From the NCBI GenBank assembly GCA_964413365.1, contig CAYPRM010000021.1, positions 1-24,449 of the forward strand: a stretch of DNA of 24,449 bases, written 5' to 3'. The position numbers were made by a program, and so were the translations under genes. Shown piece after piece: positions 22,662 through 24,449 of this stretch. This DNA comes from RGIG4608 sp964413365 (GTDB lineage: Bacteria > Bacillota > Clostridia > Oscillospirales > CAG-272). The notes under the pieces were generated by a model. That model was given only the letters and a program-made list of their open reading frames with translations. It was not told the DNA's origin and made no database searches. The stretch's first letter is position 1; every line of letters begins with the position of its first letter.

Positions 22662-24449
22662 TTATTTGTAGTTGAGCGTTCCGCCCTGAGAAGCTACGAA
22701 TGCAGCCCACTCAGTATCGTCGTAGTTGAACGTCATGTACTGGATGCCGCCACGTCCTACGCCGTATACGTACTCTTCATTACCGTAGTTGACCTTGAAG
22801 CTAAGAAGAGATGCGCTGGAATCGTTGTTAATGGGAAGCATGTCGTACGTATCAAGAACTGCGCCCTCAAGTGCTGCAAGAACAAGAAGTCTGTCGTCCA
22901 TATCAGCGTATGTGCCGAGCGTGATCGTCTTGGTCTCATCACTGGGCTCGCCGTCAACGACTACTTCAAACTCGATCTTCTGGCCCTCAAGAGAGTTGGT
23001 CCAATCCATTATGCTACCTCTGTAGGTAACACCACCAAGCTCGATATCAAGGACCTCAGAGGAGGTATTCCATGCAGGGTCGTACTGGTACTGAGGATCG
23101 GTGTACGCGCCGATAAGTCCGTAAGGATCGAGCGCGGATCCGTTCCAACCTACTCCGAAGAGAAGGTCTGTCTGGTTAGAACGAAGAGAATCAGCGAATG
23201 CATTACCAATGGTATCGTCGGTAGTGAACTCAAGCTTGCCCTCGAACTGCGTGCCTACAACTGCCTCAGTGTAGCAGTTCTTAAGGAACTCATAACCAAG
23301 AGTATAGAAGCTGTGAGTGGAAGGAATACCTACAACGATCTTAACCTTATCGGTTCCGTTGTAAATGCCGGCCTCTACTGCCTTATCGTATGCAGTGTTG
23401 AAGAGGTTCTTTGCTTCTTCAAGGTTGTAGCCTGTGATGGAAGCAATAGCATCGTCCTTATCAGCAAAGAGCTTGCCCTCGCCGATATCCTTCTGATCGA
23501 TGCCCCAGAACTTAAGGAGAACGTCCTTAGCCTGCTCAGTCTCACGGTACATTGTACCTGTGTCGGGGTCGGAGCAGATCATGTTGTTGAATACCGCATA
23601 GCCTGTGGAGCCTGTGGGGTCACAAGCAAGGCAGAATGCCTTACGGTCAAGAGCGAAGGAGAGAGCCATACGGAACTCCTTAACGGTAAGAACGGACTTA
23701 TTGAAGCCTGCGTTTGCAGGATCCTTATCCCAAGCCGAATATACGCCCTCATCGGGGTTCAAAGCGATAAAGAATGTGGACGAACCATCGGTGTAGTAGA
23801 GACGATCGGAACCCGAGTACTCCTCGATGGTCGTTGCATCAAGTCCCTTGGATGTAAGCTCACCCTTAAGGAACTTCTGGAATGCTGTGTCGTTATCGTT
23901 GATCCAGTCGTAAACGATTCTGGATGTCTGATACCAGCCGGGACCAGCCTCGTGGTCATTGTAGCCGTACCACTGATCGTTTCTCTCAAGAACGAACTGC
24001 TTATCGGTCTGGAAGCTTGTAAGCTTGTAAGGACCGTAGCTCATGTATGTAGCAGCTGTTGTGCCGTAGGTGTTTGTGTAGATGCCGTTAGCGTCAACGG
24101 ATCTGAGGGACTTATAGAGATCAACATTTACAAGTCCAAGGTTGCCTGTAAGGCTATAGTTGAGGTAGAAGCCCTCAAGTGCGCTCTCAAGAATGATATC
24201 GACTGCATAGTCGCCGTGAGCCTTGATACCGACCTTATCAAAGTCGATATCGTCCCAAACCTCACCAACATAGCAGAACTCGTTCCACTCGATGTAAGCG
24301 TATGCGCCGTCTCTGCCTATAGATTCAAGAGCAGCAGAATACTCCTCGGGAGTGTTGAAGCCCTGAAGTACAGCTATGCAAAGCATAAGGTTCTCAGCAA
24401 CTTCCTTGTCAACCTTTACAAGGGAAGAATTATCGGCCTCGGGATCAGC
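22662..24449 (-). CDS. oppA: Peptide-binding ABC transporter substrate-binding protein, 5' end off the window
   Basis: The frame is open from the right edge to the stop at 22662-22664, giving 595 visible residues; signal peptide and start lie outside. It matches the family-5 extracellular solute-binding proteins that serve Opp/Dpp transporters: MSYGPYKLTSFQTDKQFVLERNDQWYG is the conserved 'GtGPY.l' strand region, and TVKEFRMALSFALDRKAFC matches the 'vR.Al..AiDr' motif. The FGVGWNGSALDPYGLIGAYTDP segment is the expected 'gW..d..dP......' region. With at least 595 residues plus a missing N-terminus it exceeds the usual 530-600. Inserts seem to include a segment near CSDPDTGTMYRE. The protein should be a membrane-anchored lipoprotein that delivers peptides to OppBC; the ligand is unknown. 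It is first among the visible operon genes. Confidence 0.9.
   Translation of the reverse strand, partial: ADPEADNSSLVKVDKEVAENLMLCIAVLQGFNTPEEYSAALESIGRDGAYAYIEWNEFCYVGEVWDDIDFDKVGIKAHGDYAVDIILESALEGFYLNYSLTGNLGLVNVDLYKSLRSVDANGIYTNTYGTTAATYMSYGPYKLTSFQTDKQFVLERNDQWYGYNDHEAGPGWYQTSRIVYDWINDNDTAFQKFLKGELTSKGLDATTIEEYSGSDRLYYTDGSSTFFIALNPDEGVYSAWDKDPANAGFNKSVLTVKEFRMALSFALDRKAFCLACDPTGSTGYAVFNNMICSDPDTGTMYRETEQAKDVLLKFWGIDQKDIGEGKLFADKDDAIASITGYNLEEAKNLFNTAYDKAVEAGIYNGTDKVKIVVGIPSTHSFYTLGYEFLKNCYTEAVVGTQFEGKLEFTTDDTIGNAFADSLRSNQTDLLFGVGWNGSALDPYGLIGAYTDPQYQYDPAWNTSSEVLDIELGGVTYRGSIMDWTNSLEGQKIEFEVVVDGEPSDETKTITLGTYADMDDRLLVLAALEGAVLDTYDMLPINNDSSASLLSFKVNYGNEEYVYGVGRGGIQYMTFNYDDTEWAAFVASQGGTLNYK

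Overview
The window looks like a chromosomal segment of an uncultured gut- or rumen-type clostridium (Bacillota). The grounds are strong GGAGG ribosome sites, sigma-A promoters with a TRTG box upstream of the -10, Gram-positive signal peptides, and the gene families present. No rRNA, tRNA, CRISPR array, prophage or transposase was seen. Both ends cut through genes.

Region 1 (1-7359, minus strand) is an operon of secreted or surface proteins. A good promoter at 7331-7359 drives a 1740-residue protein with GLUG-type repeats and two long parallel-beta-helix arrays of 'GIG' coils. It is followed by a 179-residue single-pass membrane protein, a 178-residue secreted protein, and a secreted protein that runs off the left edge. 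A beta-rich module of about 120 residues (VDIxWxxMxFxY ... WxxxTHxY ... GxITISI) forms the C-terminus of the giant protein, makes up nearly all of the 178-residue protein, and lies near the N-terminus of the edge protein. I do not recognise it as a named domain.

Region 2 (7560-9256, minus) holds two regulators, a TetR-family repressor and a LytTR-PAS protein, each with its own promoter. The TetR promoter lies between two arrays of short T-tract repeats and has a palindromic operator candidate just downstream of its expected start.

Region 3 (9483-12170, plus) is a two-gene unit: a Na/phosphate cotransporter with a PhoU-like tail, then a pectin methylesterase without a signal peptide, closed by a strong terminator. 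A MATE-family exporter follows on the minus strand (12298-13728).

Region 4 (13862-16072, plus) is an envelope-lipid operon: a PgsA-like CDP-alcohol phosphatidyltransferase, a DUF368/PopT-type undecaprenyl-phosphate carrier and a PssA-like phosphatidylserine synthase. It ends at a 17-bp bidirectional terminator.

Region 5 (16074-24449, minus) is an oligopeptide/dipeptide-type ABC transporter operon, oppA-oppB-oppC-oppD-oppF plus a small DUF3899-like membrane protein. Its most unusual property is size. OppD carries about 380 extra residues between Q-loop and ABC signature, OppC about 200 extra extracellular residues after its first membrane segment, and OppF about 65 extra charged residues before its Q-loop, while OppB is of normal size. 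The oppA-oppB gap contains a cluster of hairpins and inverted repeats.
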